Shown here one piece after another: positions 54,870-63,714 of a stretch of 64,000 nucleotides of DNA. Made by a program: the position numbers and the translations under genes. Positions within the stretch are counted from its first letter, which is position 1; the number at the start of each line of letters is the position of its first letter. The DNA is from Haloactinomyces albus (GTDB lineage Bacteria > Actinomycetota > Actinomycetes > Mycobacteriales > Pseudonocardiaceae), in contig NZ_JAVDXW010000002.1 of the NCBI RefSeq assembly GCF_031458135.1, forward strand, positions 124,001 to 188,000, read 5' to 3'. The notes below the pieces were generated by a model, which was not told the DNA's origin, searched no databases, and saw nothing but the letters and a program-made list of their open reading frames with translations.

Positions 54870-55811
54870 TCAGGCTTGGAGCAGACGCACCAGTTCGTTG
54901 CGTTCCTCGGTCGTGTACTCCTGCGCCAGCCGTGCTGCCAGTTCCGAAGGGGCGGGCAGCTTGCGCTTGGGCTGTGGCGGGCGAGTACTGACCACGGCCG
55001 GACCGTCCGAAACGGCAGCGGCTTCATCGGGCACATCAGTGCCATGCGAGGAACCGTTCACGCTGTGGGTGATTACGGCGTAATCACCCACAGGCTCAAC
55101 GCTCGGCGCCTCCACATCCGGCATCTGTGATTCCGAAGCAACGGGGGTCACCACCGGCTCGGGAATGGAGGCATCCGGGTCTTCATACGGCGGACCGGCT
55201 TCCACTGCCCGGCGTTGCCGTTCCAGTGGAATTCCCGCCAAGTTCCGCGCTTGAACGACGGTGATCTCCCCGCGGGCAAGTGCGTCCTGCATTTCCGGCA
55301 CCAGATCCAGCAAGGACAGTCGTTGCGAGATGTAGCCCTGACTCTTCTTGATCTTTCCTGCCAGTTTGCGCTGGGATCCGTACTTGTCCAGCAGCTCTCG
55401 TAGGAGGGCTGCCTCCCGTAGCGGTGGGAGATCCGTGCGATGCACGTTCTCGATCAGTGTCGACTCGTCGAAGACGTCTTCCCTACCGAGACGCTCCTGG
55501 ATGACAACCGGCACCTCGGCGAGGTCGGCTCGGCGAGCTGCCGTGAGCCTCCGGTTTCCCTGGATGACCACCCAGTGGGCCGAGCCGATCTCGGACTCGA
55601 ACTCCGGGTACCGACCGAGAAAGATCTCGTACCGCACCACACCGAGCGGCTGAAGGAGACCGTACTCGTGAATGGACTCCGCCAGCTCCTCGATGTCGTC
55701 GTAGTGGTCACGCGGGTTGCGCGGATTGTGTGCGATGCCGTTGACGGGCACGCTTGTTGGTGAGTGGGCGCTGTCTACAGTGGCGGATCCCTGTACACGC
55801 CGGCGCCCCAT
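54870..55811 (-). CDS. parB: ParB-family partition protein
   Basis: 313 residues. N-terminal ParB/Srx domain: IAHNPRNPRDHYDDIEELAE, SIHEYGLLQPLGVVRYEIF, the CTP-contact motif VIQGNRRLTAARRADLAEVP, and ESTLIENVHRTDLPPLREAA. HTH: SQRKLAGKIKKSQGYISQRL. The C-terminal 40 residues form the dimerisation segment. It binds parS and loads onto DNA with ParA for segregation. The gene itself contains one parS-like palindrome (55069-55087), read as GDYAVITH. Start overlaps the parA stop (TGATG). The family is plasmid-like rather than the chromosomal copy near oriC. Confidence 0.92.
   Translation of the reverse strand: MGRRRVQGSATVDSAHSPTSVPVNGIAHNPRNPRDHYDDIEELAESIHEYGLLQPLGVVRYEIFLGRYPEFESEIGSAHWVVIQGNRRLTAARRADLAEVPVVIQERLGREDVFDESTLIENVHRTDLPPLREAALLRELLDKYGSQRKLAGKIKKSQGYISQRLSLLDLVPEMQDALARGEITVVQARNLAGIPLERQRRAVEAGPPYEDPDASIPEPVVTPVASESQMPDVEAPSVEPVGDYAVITHSVNGSSHGTDVPDEAAAVSDGPAVVSTRPPQPKRKLPAPSELAARLAQEYTTEERNELVRLLQA
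55069..55087. promoter_or_regulatory. parS-like palindrome inside parB
   Basis: GTGATTACG-G-CGTAATCAC, extended to a perfect 27-bp palindrome (55065-55091). Same 19-bp core as the two sites upstream of parA. A centromere site within the parB coding region occurs in several partition systems. Confidence 0.75.
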
Positions 55812-56485
55812 CAGGCCCCCTCGACTTTGCCGCCGTAACCGAGCTCGAGCGCCAGGCTCAGAAAGTCCGAACGAGCCTCGGTCGCTGTGCGCCCCGGTGG
55901 ATACTGGGTCACGACCTTGCCTTCGGCGGAGGCGTTGGTGTGCATCTTGTACCGGCGGATGATGGTGTTACTGTAGTCGAGTTTCTGCTCGCCGAGCCAC
56001 GCCGTGAGCGCATCGAGATCCAGACGGCCGTCTCGTCGGTCCCACAGATTACGGACGATCCGGTAGGGCAAGCTTCGGGGCTCGATCAGCTCACGCACGG
56101 TGCGTTCTGTGGGGCCGTATGCCAGCGGCTCGGGAACCGTCGGCACGATCACGTCGTCGGCCACATCAAGAGCCCGCGCCAGGACCGCAGGGCGGGCCAA
56201 GCTTCCCGGGGCATCGATGAAGATGTGCTGGTATCCGGTGTCGGCCAGCTCGGCCAGCCCCTCGGGGCGATCGTCGAGTTGGTCGTAGTCGAATGGCAGC
56301 GCCTCTGCATTACCTCGTTCCGCCCACCACACGGCTGAAGCCTGCGGGTCGATGGAGGCAACGAGTACTGGTGGCATTTCGGGATCGGCCCCGAGAGTAT
56401 CGGCGACGACAGCACCGAGGTTCACCGTGATGGTGGTCTTTCCGACGCCGCCCTTCTGCGACAGGACCGCATGCACCTGAGTCAT
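55811..56485 (-). CDS. parA: ParA-family partition ATPase
   Basis: 224 residues. Deviant Walker A loop SQKGGVGKTTITVNLGA (Lys11 and Lys17), Walker B-like HIFIDAPGSLARPAVL and VASIDPQASAVWWAERG (motif A'). The short N-terminus without HTH marks the type Ib class, in which ParB rather than ParA represses the operon. The ATG at 56485 was chosen because the Walker loop starts nine residues later. Translationally coupled to parB. ATP-driven positioning of plasmid copies on the nucleoid is the established role. Confidence 0.92.
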   Translation of the reverse strand: MTQVHAVLSQKGGVGKTTITVNLGAVVADTLGADPEMPPVLVASIDPQASAVWWAERGNAEALPFDYDQLDDRPEGLAELADTGYQHIFIDAPGSLARPAVLARALDVADDVIVPTVPEPLAYGPTERTVRELIEPRSLPYRIVRNLWDRRDGRLDLDALTAWLGEQKLDYSNTIIRRYKMHTNASAEGKVVTQYPPGRTATEARSDFLSLALELGYGGKVEGA

Positions 56486-56601
56486 GTTTCTCCTTGTGAT
56501 TCCGTTCGCTTCGCCATCCAAAATGGCTACTTCGGACAGCATGATCGTGCCACACCGCGCTAGCGGAAGGGAACGCGCCACGCCGACGGAATCCCGCTCA
56601 G

Positions 56602-56620
56602 GTGATTACGCCGTAATCAC
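56602..56620. promoter_or_regulatory. parS-like palindrome upstream of parA
   Basis: GTGATTACG-C-CGTAATCAC, 117 bp upstream of the parA start. Identical arms to the sites at 55069 and 56677; only the central base differs. Position suits both ParB loading and repression of the parAB promoter. Confidence 0.8.
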
Positions 56621-56666
56621 CCCCGGCAAGCCGATCGAGCCATAGGGCCTGCTCCAATGGCGCTCA

Positions 56667-56705
56667 CCCTCGCGGGGTGATTACGGCGTAATCACCCCGC
56701 GAGGG
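56667..56705. promoter_or_regulatory. parS-like core within a 39-bp perfect palindrome
   Basis: Core GTGATTACG-G-CGTAATCAC at 56677-56695, with arms extended by ccctcgcggg and its complement to a 19+1+19 palindrome. It ends exactly at the rep stop codon (56706), so it may also act as the transcription terminator of rep. Confidence 0.8.
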
Positions 56706-58952
56706 TCAAGCTGCTGTTCGCAGTACAGCACTGCCGGGAAGTACCTGCCGGGCAAGGTCACGAGCAGTCTTATAGTCGGCTCGTCCGCCCACTCGCGTCG
56801 GAAACCGCCCCAGTCTCTGCCGCCAACCAGCACTTCCCACAACGGGCAGGATCACCTGAGTAGGCCCTGGGGCCGCTCCCGTGCGACGTTTACCCGGCCG
56901 TCGACGCCACCGCTCCTCCTCGTCCCACCAGTCACGCACGATACGGTCGATCACATGCTCGTCAACACGCTCGGCTCCCCTGCCCAACACGCCGAGCTGC
57001 GCTGCGACTCCCGATGGATCGCCACAAGCACGCACTCCCCGGTTGTCCTGCACGGCCAGGCCCCAATCGCAGAGTGTCTCGATGTGCCGCCACACACGAG
57101 TAGCGCCGTAACCAGTGGCACTCATCAGATCAACGAGTGTGGTCAATCCGCACAGCAGTGCCCACCGGGTTCGTTCCAGGTGATGTCCAAGACCACGCCC
57201 ATACGTCCACACATCCTGCTTGACATGCTCGAGACGCCTCTCCAAACGAGTTTTGAGACTTCTTCTCTCCTCTTGGGCCACTTCGGCATCCAGTTCATCG
57301 CTCACTGAAGTTTCAGTAGTTACCGAATCAAGCCCTCCAAGTTGGACTTCTCCACCCTCCAGTTCGGAAACCCCGGGGGCGGGTGAACCTTGTGTCCCAC
57401 TTTGATCCACAAGCCCGAGAAGCCGCCAAGTAGCTGCTTGAGTGCGATCCCCCGGATGTTCCCGGACGAGCCAGGCATGGCCGGTGTCATCGGGGGAGGC
57501 GAGGCGGTGTGCTGCTCGGGCAACTGCGGAGCGGCTGTGTCCGGCTGCTTGGGCCCAGCGGCGGACGTCGATGTCGACTGCCGGACGACCGGCTTCCAGA
57601 ACTTGCCGGCACAGTGCGTCGAGGACTGCCCGATCCGCCGGTCCGCTTCGACCGGCCCAGCGCCATGGCACGGCATCGGCGGCAGCCTGGATGGCTGCGA
57701 CCGTGGCGACCACGGCGGCGTTGCTTCCCCGCGATCCGGGGGGACCCTCCGGGAGGTGTGCGGCAGCCAGGACGGCTCGGTTCCACTGCCGCTCCAGTAG
57801 GGAGCGTGCCTCGGAGGAGCTGCGCGGAACGCGTCTGCCGCTTTCGGCTCGGCTTCTGAAGTGCTCCATGCCGATGTTGGCCTGTGCGTGTGCCAACGCG
57901 GTGGCGTCTTCCAGGCGCAGCCGAGCGAGCGCGAGGCCGAGCAGGATGCTGTATCCGTGTGCGCTGTAGTCGCCGTCCGGGGCCGGTTCGGCCAGGCGTC
58001 GCAGTGTCCCATCGCCCAGGTCGCGTACCGCACCGGTCAGCCGCAGTGCTCCGGATTCGTCGGTGGCGATCGTCCGAGGGTGGTCTGCCGCGCGGTCGCC
58101 GGGGGAGGGGGCGGCCGGGGCGGGCGTTTGCAGCGTAACCAGGAGCTCGTGCAGGACATCGGCGGTCGTTCCCCGTTCGAGCGCGGCGGCCGCCGTGTGT
58201 ATCTGGCGGGGCGTGATCGTTCCGTGCACCCCGTGGATATCGGGATCCAGTGCGGAGACATGGCCACAGCGATGCCGAGCCCCTGGCGGCCGCACGCATC
58301 CTGTCCGAGGATTGGTCAGCGCTGCCGTGTCGAGTGTCGGCAGCCAGCCGCTCAGCGCGCGGGCGATTCGGGAGACCAGCTCGGCGGAGGCACCGTGAGG
58401 GACGCCGACCCAGACATGCCGACTCCCGGGTGTTCCGGAGTGGGCGACCACGTGCGGGATCGCCCGTTCGGACAACCAGAGCCGGAGACGGGCGAGATCG
58501 GTCGCCACTGCATCCGCTCCGTGCCGGTGTGCATCGAGGTCGAATGCCAGGAGCCGGTAGCGCCCCTGCCGATCGGCGAGGTACAGCGCGTGCGGGTGGC
58601 ATGGCGGCCGGTCGGGGAGTGCCGTCGATGTGTAGTTGTGGTTGTGTTCGGCATCGATGCGGACCCGGGCACGTGGCGAGACGCGCACCGTGAACAGGTG
58701 GTGGAGCCGGTCTTGCTCGGCGGCATCGGCCGGAACGTTGTGCTCGGCACCCCACGCATTCGGCGTGGACGCACTGGTACCGAGCGCTGTATCGATTACC
58801 CCGTTCGGATCAATCTGCGTGTCGGGGCTAACTCGAGTGGAATCTGTGTCAGGGCGTGCGCTACCCTGGAAGCGACTAGCCAAAGTCAGCTCCCTAGGTA
58901 GGGGCACCGGTGAGGGGCGAGGTGGTGCTCGCCCCCGCCAAAAACCAAGCAA
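56706..58952 (-). CDS. Primase-like plasmid replication protein
   Basis: 748 residues. The region about 135-185 has RYRLLAFDLDAHRHGADAVA and HSGTPGSRHVWVGVPHG, resembling the archaeo-eukaryotic primase (prim-pol) core of actinobacterial plasmid Rep proteins, with D-x-D for metal and the S-x-x-x-x-x-H motif. The CxxxxxxPGARHRCGH stretch may bind zinc. The C-terminal third (from about 560) holds helices and winged-HTH-like segments (LVDLMSATGYGATRVWRHIE) for origin binding. The gene lies directly upstream of parAB on the same strand. The true start may be inside: the first 30 codons are Pro/Arg-rich and no good ribosome binding site is seen at 58952. Initiates replication of a plasmid or ICE (inference from family and context). 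Confidence 0.72.
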   Translation of the reverse strand: MLGFWRGRAPPRPSPVPLPRELTLASRFQGSARPDTDSTRVSPDTQIDPNGVIDTALGTSASTPNAWGAEHNVPADAAEQDRLHHLFTVRVSPRARVRIDAEHNHNYTSTALPDRPPCHPHALYLADRQGRYRLLAFDLDAHRHGADAVATDLARLRLWLSERAIPHVVAHSGTPGSRHVWVGVPHGASAELVSRIARALSGWLPTLDTAALTNPRTGCVRPPGARHRCGHVSALDPDIHGVHGTITPRQIHTAAAALERGTTADVLHELLVTLQTPAPAAPSPGDRAADHPRTIATDESGALRLTGAVRDLGDGTLRRLAEPAPDGDYSAHGYSILLGLALARLRLEDATALAHAQANIGMEHFRSRAESGRRVPRSSSEARSLLERQWNRAVLAAAHLPEGPPGSRGSNAAVVATVAAIQAAADAVPWRWAGRSGPADRAVLDALCRQVLEAGRPAVDIDVRRWAQAAGHSRSAVARAAHRLASPDDTGHAWLVREHPGDRTQAATWRLLGLVDQSGTQGSPAPGVSELEGGEVQLGGLDSVTTETSVSDELDAEVAQEERRSLKTRLERRLEHVKQDVWTYGRGLGHHLERTRWALLCGLTTLVDLMSATGYGATRVWRHIETLCDWGLAVQDNRGVRACGDPSGVAAQLGVLGRGAERVDEHVIDRIVRDWWDEEERWRRRPGKRRTGAAPGPTQVILPVVGSAGWRQRLGRFPTRVGGRADYKTARDLARQVLPGSAVLRTAA

Positions 58953-59007
58953 GTCGATCGGTTTCCCGTGGTGGGGAGGCCGGTCAGTGAATTGTTAACC
59001 GACCTCA

Positions 59008-59034
59008 CCCGCCCTCACCCGAGGGCGGGTTTTT
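59008..59034 (+). terminator. Intrinsic terminator reading away from rep
   Basis: CCCGCCCTC, loop accc, GAGGGCGGG, then TTTTT: a textbook factor-independent terminator, rare in this window because it has a T-run. It functions on the plus strand, but no plus-strand gene precedes it. It lies in the leader of the leftward rep gene, which fits the end of a short antisense RNA. Confidence 0.75.
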
Positions 59035-59088
59035 ACTTGCTCGGCTGGCTCTGCACCGGTGCGATATTCGGATGTGGAGTGTCGCGGA

Positions 59089-59283
59089 TCAGGCGGTTTG
59101 AGCCAGCACCTCCTTGTCGTCCTCGTCGTCGGTCCGCAGGTGCGGATTGTCCAGATACAGCCGCATGGCACGGCGGGCGAGCTCGGCGACCGACTCGTTC
59201 ATCGCGGCCGCCTGGCTGGCTGCCTCACCATGGAGCGCAGGATCGACTCGTACGAACAGCACCTTGTCCTTGATGTCAGTCAC
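59089..59283 (-). CDS. Ribbon-helix-helix protein
   Basis: 64 residues: KVLFVRVDPALHGEAASQAA forms the beta strand and first helix, and AMNESVAELARRAMRLYLDN the second helix of an RHH DNA-binding dimer; the tail is acidic. Such CopG-like proteins control plasmid copy number or act as antitoxins. It lies 137 bp upstream of rep on the same strand, suggesting a copy-number repressor of rep (inference). No toxin gene is next to it. Confidence 0.78.
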   Translation of the reverse strand: MTDIKDKVLFVRVDPALHGEAASQAAAMNESVAELARRAMRLYLDNPHLRTDDEDDKEVLAQTA

Positions 59284-59971
59284 GGCGTCCTCCCACCGCT
59301 ATCGGGTTGCTTTGATCAACATAGCGTATCGACGCTAGCGGCTGTGAGTGACACGCCGTATGCGTTGTAGTTGCTCTCAAGTTGTGTACCAGACCGCTTG
59401 AGAGTGAGATCAACGACCTTCGCTTCGGGAACGCCGCAGCGGATCCGAAGCAGGTGGCGTGGCATCCGGATGATGTCACGCCGTTCCCCTGGTGCCAGGG
59501 GCGCTGCGGGCAACGCCTGCCGCACGCTCGATCGTCGCAGTCGATACACGCCCTACCTTGGCGCAGATCATCCGGACTCGCATAATGGTGGTGTGGATCC
59601 CTCCCACGTGCGTGGGGTAGCGGGTTTGGCTTTTCATAGGAGTTCCCAGGTTCAGCGGCGTATCGTCGCCTCATGGCTGCGGCCATGCGGTGCTCGCGGT
59701 ATCGATCCCATGCGGCTTCCTTGCCGGGGCGGGGCGTGCCTGGGGCGGGGAAACGGAGCCTCGCGTATCAATAACTCCTGCCGTTGTCGGGCAGCAGCGA
59801 AGCTTGCGGGCTTTCTCTGGCGGTTCGACGTTCGGCGGGTCGCTGTCGTGATGCGTCGTCGCGGGGCAGCAGAGGCAGGCGAGGACGGAGGTGCTTTTGC
59901 TGGTCACGTGCCCGCAGTAGTCAGGGTAAGGTGATAAAGGCCGGTGTGAGAGATCGACGGGAAGGGCGGAC
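59284..59971. other. Non-coding stretch beside the replication module
   Basis: About 690 bases without a supported gene. A minus-strand open frame contains several C-x-x-C-like pairs (CIDCDDRACGRRCPQR), but composition and the lack of a start signal argue against it. Possibly the origin region. I see no iteron array, only ordinary high-GC sequence. Confidence 0.35.
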
Positions 59972-60120
59972 ATGGTTACGGGTGACGCCATGGTCAGCGA
60001 CAACGACACCGTGCTCGGCGAGAGCACGGATGCGTTCAAGGCGCTCGGCGACCCCGTCCGGATGGATCTGTTCCTCCGCATCGCAACGGTCGACGAGGTC
60101 TCGTGTACGGATAGGGGTTT
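59972..60120 (+). pseudogene. ArsR-type regulator, N-terminal fragment
   Basis: MVTGDAMVSDNDTVLGESTD followed by AFKALGDPVRMDLFLRIATV and DEVSCTD, the first two helices of an ArsR/SmtB winged HTH (ALGDPxRxxLxxxI). The rest of the domain is lost; the frame continues with unrelated residues. Confidence 0.65.
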
Positions 60121-60247
60121 GAAGAACAACCGGGGAGGATTGAACGTTATCGCTGGTCACCAGGCTGGCTCAGCTTCCGTCGGAGACTGGTCACGTGCTC
60201 GTCTCCGAAGCTATGACCAGCTATGATGTTCACCAGTGTTTAATCTG

Positions 60248-61114
60248 TCACGGATTTTCCCCAGACCCCAGCCTGACCGCTGAGCGGACAAGTGATGCGA
60301 CGGCCGGTGAGTGGCTGCTTGGCGGCCATGCGATCACTGTGGTGACGTTCGGCGCGTCGACGATGGGCACCGCGACGTGTTCGGGCCACTGCCAGGCACG
60401 GCTGGAGGCAGGGATGACGAGCAGCGTTTTGCCGAGCGCCACGAGCTGAGCGAGCTGGGACTGAGTGTGCACTTCGGGTCCGGGCCCGTCCGGGTAGGAC
60501 CCGTCGAGCCGGGGCCATCGAGCGATCGGCAGGTCCGGTACGTCGCGAACATCCGCCAGCGTGAGCTGATCGTGCGACGCGAGCGGGTGCTCTGCGGGAA
60601 GGATCGCGACCTGGCCTTCGACGCAGAGGTCCTCGGTGTCGAACCCGGCGAGGTCGTCAAACGGCTGGTGCATGAGTGCCACGTCAGCGTGCCCGTCGCG
60701 GAGCAGCCCAGCCTGCTCGCCGACCTCGCACAGGAGGACCTCGATCGGCGCCGCACCAGATTTGCTCGCAACCGCGTCGAGGAGCCGTTGTAGCAGTTCA
60801 TGGGACGCCCCAGCCTTCGTCGCGAGCACTAGCGGCCGCGTCGGGTCCCCGGCACGCCGCGTCCGCCGTGCAGCGGCCGCGACCGCGTCCAGGGCCGATC
60901 TGGCCTCCCGAAGTAGCACCCTGCCGGGGTCAGTGAGCCCCACTCCACGGCGATCCCGATCGAGGAGCTCGACGCCGAGCCGCCGCTCCAGCTGGCGGAT
61001 TGCGCGTGAGAGCGGAGGCTGTGCGATTCCGAGCCGAACGGCGGCACGTCCGAAGTGCAGTTCCTCGGCAACGGCGACGAAGTACCGGAGCTCGCGGGTC
61101 TCGAAATCCTCCAC
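60248..61114 (-). CDS. LysR-family regulator
   Basis: 288 residues. HTH at the N-terminus: RELRYFVAVAEELHFGRAAV with RLGIAQPPLSRAIRQLERRL and GVELLDRDRRGVGLTDPG. Effector domain about 90-285 (PRPLVLATKAGASHELLQRL-like). Divergent to the short-chain dehydrogenase gene at 61198 with an 83-bp gap, so it probably controls that gene. No effector can be inferred. Confidence 0.88.
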   Translation of the reverse strand: MEDFETRELRYFVAVAEELHFGRAAVRLGIAQPPLSRAIRQLERRLGVELLDRDRRGVGLTDPGRVLLREARSALDAVAAAARRTRRAGDPTRPLVLATKAGASHELLQRLLDAVASKSGAAPIEVLLCEVGEQAGLLRDGHADVALMHQPFDDLAGFDTEDLCVEGQVAILPAEHPLASHDQLTLADVRDVPDLPIARWPRLDGSYPDGPGPEVHTQSQLAQLVALGKTLLVIPASSRAWQWPEHVAVPIVDAPNVTTVIAWPPSSHSPAVASLVRSAVRLGSGENP

Positions 61115-61197
61115 GGACGGAGCCTAACAGCTGATACTTGCTGAGTATCACAGCCTGCTGAAACGGTCTTGGACGAGGAGTGCGCGGTTCGCAGAGC

Positions 61198-61923
61198 ATG
61201 GATCGTGTGAACGACACGAAGACCGCGCTGGTCACCGGCGCGAACAAGGGAATCGGTTTCGCCATCGCACAGGGGCTCGGGGCGATCGGCTGCACGGTCG
61301 CGGTGGGGGCTCGCGACGATGCCAGGCGCGAGGAGGCCGTCGAGCGCCTGCGTGCCGCAGGCGTCGACGCGTTCGGGGTCGCACTCGACGTCACCTCCGA
61401 CGACAGCATCGCCGCGGCGGCGGCGACCATCGAGCAGACGGCCGGGCGGCTCGACGTGCTCGTCAACAACGCAGGCATCTCTGGCCGGGCCGACGGCGAC
61501 GCACAGGATCCGACGACGCTCGACCTCGACGTCGTCCGCACCGTCCTTGACACAAACGTATTCGGGGTCGTTCGGGTGACGAACGCGATGCTCCCGCTGC
61601 TGCGCCGCGCAAACTCGCCGCGCATCGTCAACATGTCGAGCGATATGGGCTCGCTGACGCGGCAGACCGGCCCGATCATGGCCGCGTACGCCCCGTCGAA
61701 GTCCATGCTCAACAGCATCACGGCACAGTACGCCCGCCGACTCGCCGATACGAACGTCATCGTCAACGCTGGCTGTCCCGGCTATGTGGCAACCGACTTC
61801 ACCGGCTTCAACGCGCCGCGGACGCCCGAGCAAGGTGCCGCGGTCGCAATCCGGCTCGCCACCCTGCCGGACGACGGGCCGCGCGGCGGCTTCTTCGACG
61901 ACGAGGGCGTCGTCCCCTGGTAA
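61198..61923 (+). CDS. Short-chain dehydrogenase/reductase
   Basis: 241 residues with a classical SDR fold: cofactor loop TGANKGIGFAIAQGLG, LDVLVNNAGISG, catalytic Ser in IVNMSSDMGSL and the Tyr-x-x-x-Lys in AAYAPSKSML, then PGYVATDFTGF. The residues after the first strand (GARDDARREEA) favour NADP(H). A GTG at 61180 is an alternative start; the ATG at 61198 was preferred. Paired divergently with the LysR gene. Substrate unknown. Confidence 0.9.
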   Translation: MDRVNDTKTALVTGANKGIGFAIAQGLGAIGCTVAVGARDDARREEAVERLRAAGVDAFGVALDVTSDDSIAAAAATIEQTAGRLDVLVNNAGISGRADGDAQDPTTLDLDVVRTVLDTNVFGVVRVTNAMLPLLRRANSPRIVNMSSDMGSLTRQTGPIMAAYAPSKSMLNSITAQYARRLADTNVIVNAGCPGYVATDFTGFNAPRTPEQGAAVAIRLATLPDDGPRGGFFDDEGVVPW

Positions 61924-62235
61924 CCCCGGACGGAGGGGAGCTCCTTCCGCACCGTCAGGAACGCCTCCCCGTAATCGGCACGCCCTACCCCCGCACCACA
62001 GGGGCCGGTAGCGGTGTGACCACAGGGTCGAGCAGGTGAACGGTCTGGTCGGTGTGCAGCGGGCACCGGTGGGGACCTTGATATGGGGTTGATCCAAACG
62101 GTGGGCGATCCTCTGCGTGTTGCGGATTCGCTGTGCTGGGCGCGTCCGACGCCAGGGTGGATTCCCGGTGTTGGGGAGATCCCGGGACGCAAGCAGTTGT
62201 TGACGGAACGAGGGGACTGGGGCGCGGTCGTGGGA
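61924..62235. other. Intergenic stretch, no gene recognised
   Basis: About 310 bases between convergent genes. No clear terminator hairpin and no supported coding frame. Confidence 0.35.
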
Positions 62236-63432
62236 TCAGTCAACCGCCATCCGGTCGACGACGTGCTCGGCGATCGCGAGACTCGAGGTCGCGGCGGGCG
62301 ACGGCGCGTTGCGCACCGTGGTGATGCCGTCCTCGTGGCCGATCCGGAAGTCGTCCACGAGTGCCCCGTCCCGCTCCACGGCCTGGGCACGGACGCCGGC
62401 ACCGGCGCGCCGCACCTCCTCGGCGCCGATGGACGGCACATAGCGGCTCGCGGAACGCATGTAGGCCTTGATCGAGAGGCTGCCCCACATCTCCGCTGCG
62501 CCGGTACGCCAGTGGGTGCGGGCCATCCGCCAGAACCCCGGCCAGGTGGCCATGCTGCGCAGGTCGGCCGGCGCCATGTCGCGGCGGTGGTAGCCCTCAC
62601 GATCGAGGGCCAGGACGGCGTTCGGACCGACCTCGAGCTCCCCGGAGACGCGGCGGGTGAAATGTACGCCGAGAAACGGGTAGCGCGGGTCCGGGACGGG
62701 GTAGATCATCCCGCGAACCAGATCGCGCTTGGGCGGGGCGACGCTCATGTACTCGCCCCGGAAGGGCACGACCCGCGGGCCGTCCACACCATCCCCCAGC
62801 CGCGAGACCCGGTCGGCCTGCAGTCCGGCGCACACGACGAGCCGGTCGACCGGGTGCACACCACCTGCGGTTTCGAGGTCGATGCCGCCGACCCGCCGGC
62901 GTACGCCGGTCACGGCCGTGGACAGCAGCACGCGTCCGCCGGCCTTCTCGATGTCCTCGCCGTATGCCCTCGCCACCGCGGCGTAGTCGGTGATCGCGGT
63001 CTCCGGCGAGTGCAGTGCGGCCAGCCCGGCCGCGTGCGGCTCGATCTCGGTGATCCCCGATCCCTCGACCCGTCGCAGCCCGGGTACGCCATTGCGCCGC
63101 GCGGTCGCCTCGAGGGCGTCGAAGCGGTCGAGTTCGGAACGGTCGACCGCGACCACGAGCTTGCCGCACTCGTCATACGGCAGCCCCCGCTCGGCGCAGT
63201 ACTCGCGCAACATCGAGCGGCCACGTGTGCACAGTTCGGCCTTGAGGCTGCCGGGCTTGTAGTAGAGGCCCGCGTGCACGACACCGGAGTTGTGCCCGGT
63301 CTGGTGCACCCCGAGCCGATCCTCCTTCTCGAACACGACGACCCGGGTGTTCTCGTAGCGTCGGCTGAGCTCGCGCCCGACCGCGAGACCCACGATGCCG
63401 CCGCCGACGATGCCGATGGTCTGACCGGTCAC
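62236..63432 (-). CDS. lhgO: L-2-hydroxyglutarate oxidase
   Basis: 398-residue FAD-dependent oxidase of the DAO family: GIVGGGIVGLAVGRELSRR at the N-terminus, VVFEKEDRLGVHQTGHNSGV with the flavin-contact HNSGVVHAGLYYKPGSLKA typical of LhgO/YgaF, DRLVVCAGLQADRVSRL, and late PFLGVHFTRRVSGELEVGPN. It oxidises L-2-hydroxyglutarate to 2-oxoglutarate, feeding electrons to the membrane pool or oxygen. The start is a GTG at 63432 behind GGAAGGACGGG. Neighbouring fragments of dehydrogenases suggest the cluster around it is eroded. Confidence 0.88.
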   Translation of the reverse strand: MTGQTIGIVGGGIVGLAVGRELSRRYENTRVVVFEKEDRLGVHQTGHNSGVVHAGLYYKPGSLKAELCTRGRSMLREYCAERGLPYDECGKLVVAVDRSELDRFDALEATARRNGVPGLRRVEGSGITEIEPHAAGLAALHSPETAITDYAAVARAYGEDIEKAGGRVLLSTAVTGVRRRVGGIDLETAGGVHPVDRLVVCAGLQADRVSRLGDGVDGPRVVPFRGEYMSVAPPKRDLVRGMIYPVPDPRYPFLGVHFTRRVSGELEVGPNAVLALDREGYHRRDMAPADLRSMATWPGFWRMARTHWRTGAAEMWGSLSIKAYMRSASRYVPSIGAEEVRRAGAGVRAQAVERDGALVDDFRIGHEDGITTVRNAPSPAATSSLAIAEHVVDRMAVD

Positions 63433-63486
63433 CGATTCCCGTCCTTCCTTCTTGCGTTGGTCCAACGCTCGTCAGTTCAGCATTCG

Positions 63487-63595
63487 TCACTCGACGAGGC
63501 GGAGCGCGACGGTCTTGACACGGGTGTGGAAGTGAAGCGCTTCCTCGCCCTGCTCCTTGAACGACGAACCCGAATCTCGGAATCCGCCGCGTGCT
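63487..63595 (-). pseudogene. Aldehyde dehydrogenase C-terminal remnant
   Basis: RGGFRDSGSSFKEQGEEALH followed by FHTRVKTVALRLVE and a stop: the closing segment of NAD-dependent aldehyde dehydrogenases (G-x-K/R-D-SG-x-x-x-KEQG-EALxFYT-VKTV). No upstream part is present. Only about 34 codons remain. Confidence 0.7.
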
Positions 63596-63714
63596 GGGAT
63601 GGCGACCTGACGATCCCATCGGGGTCGCTGTGCCGTTCGCCGTCGTCGTGTGGGCCGGTAAGCACGATCATGGCCAGCTCGGCCACGGCGGTCCCGACGA
63701 CGTGGAAGCCGCTG

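Noticed and set aside
59276-59686. Cys-rich minus-strand open frame resembling a zinc finger
   Set aside because: Cysteines are irregularly spaced, composition is biased, and it overlaps the start of the RHH gene; not supported.
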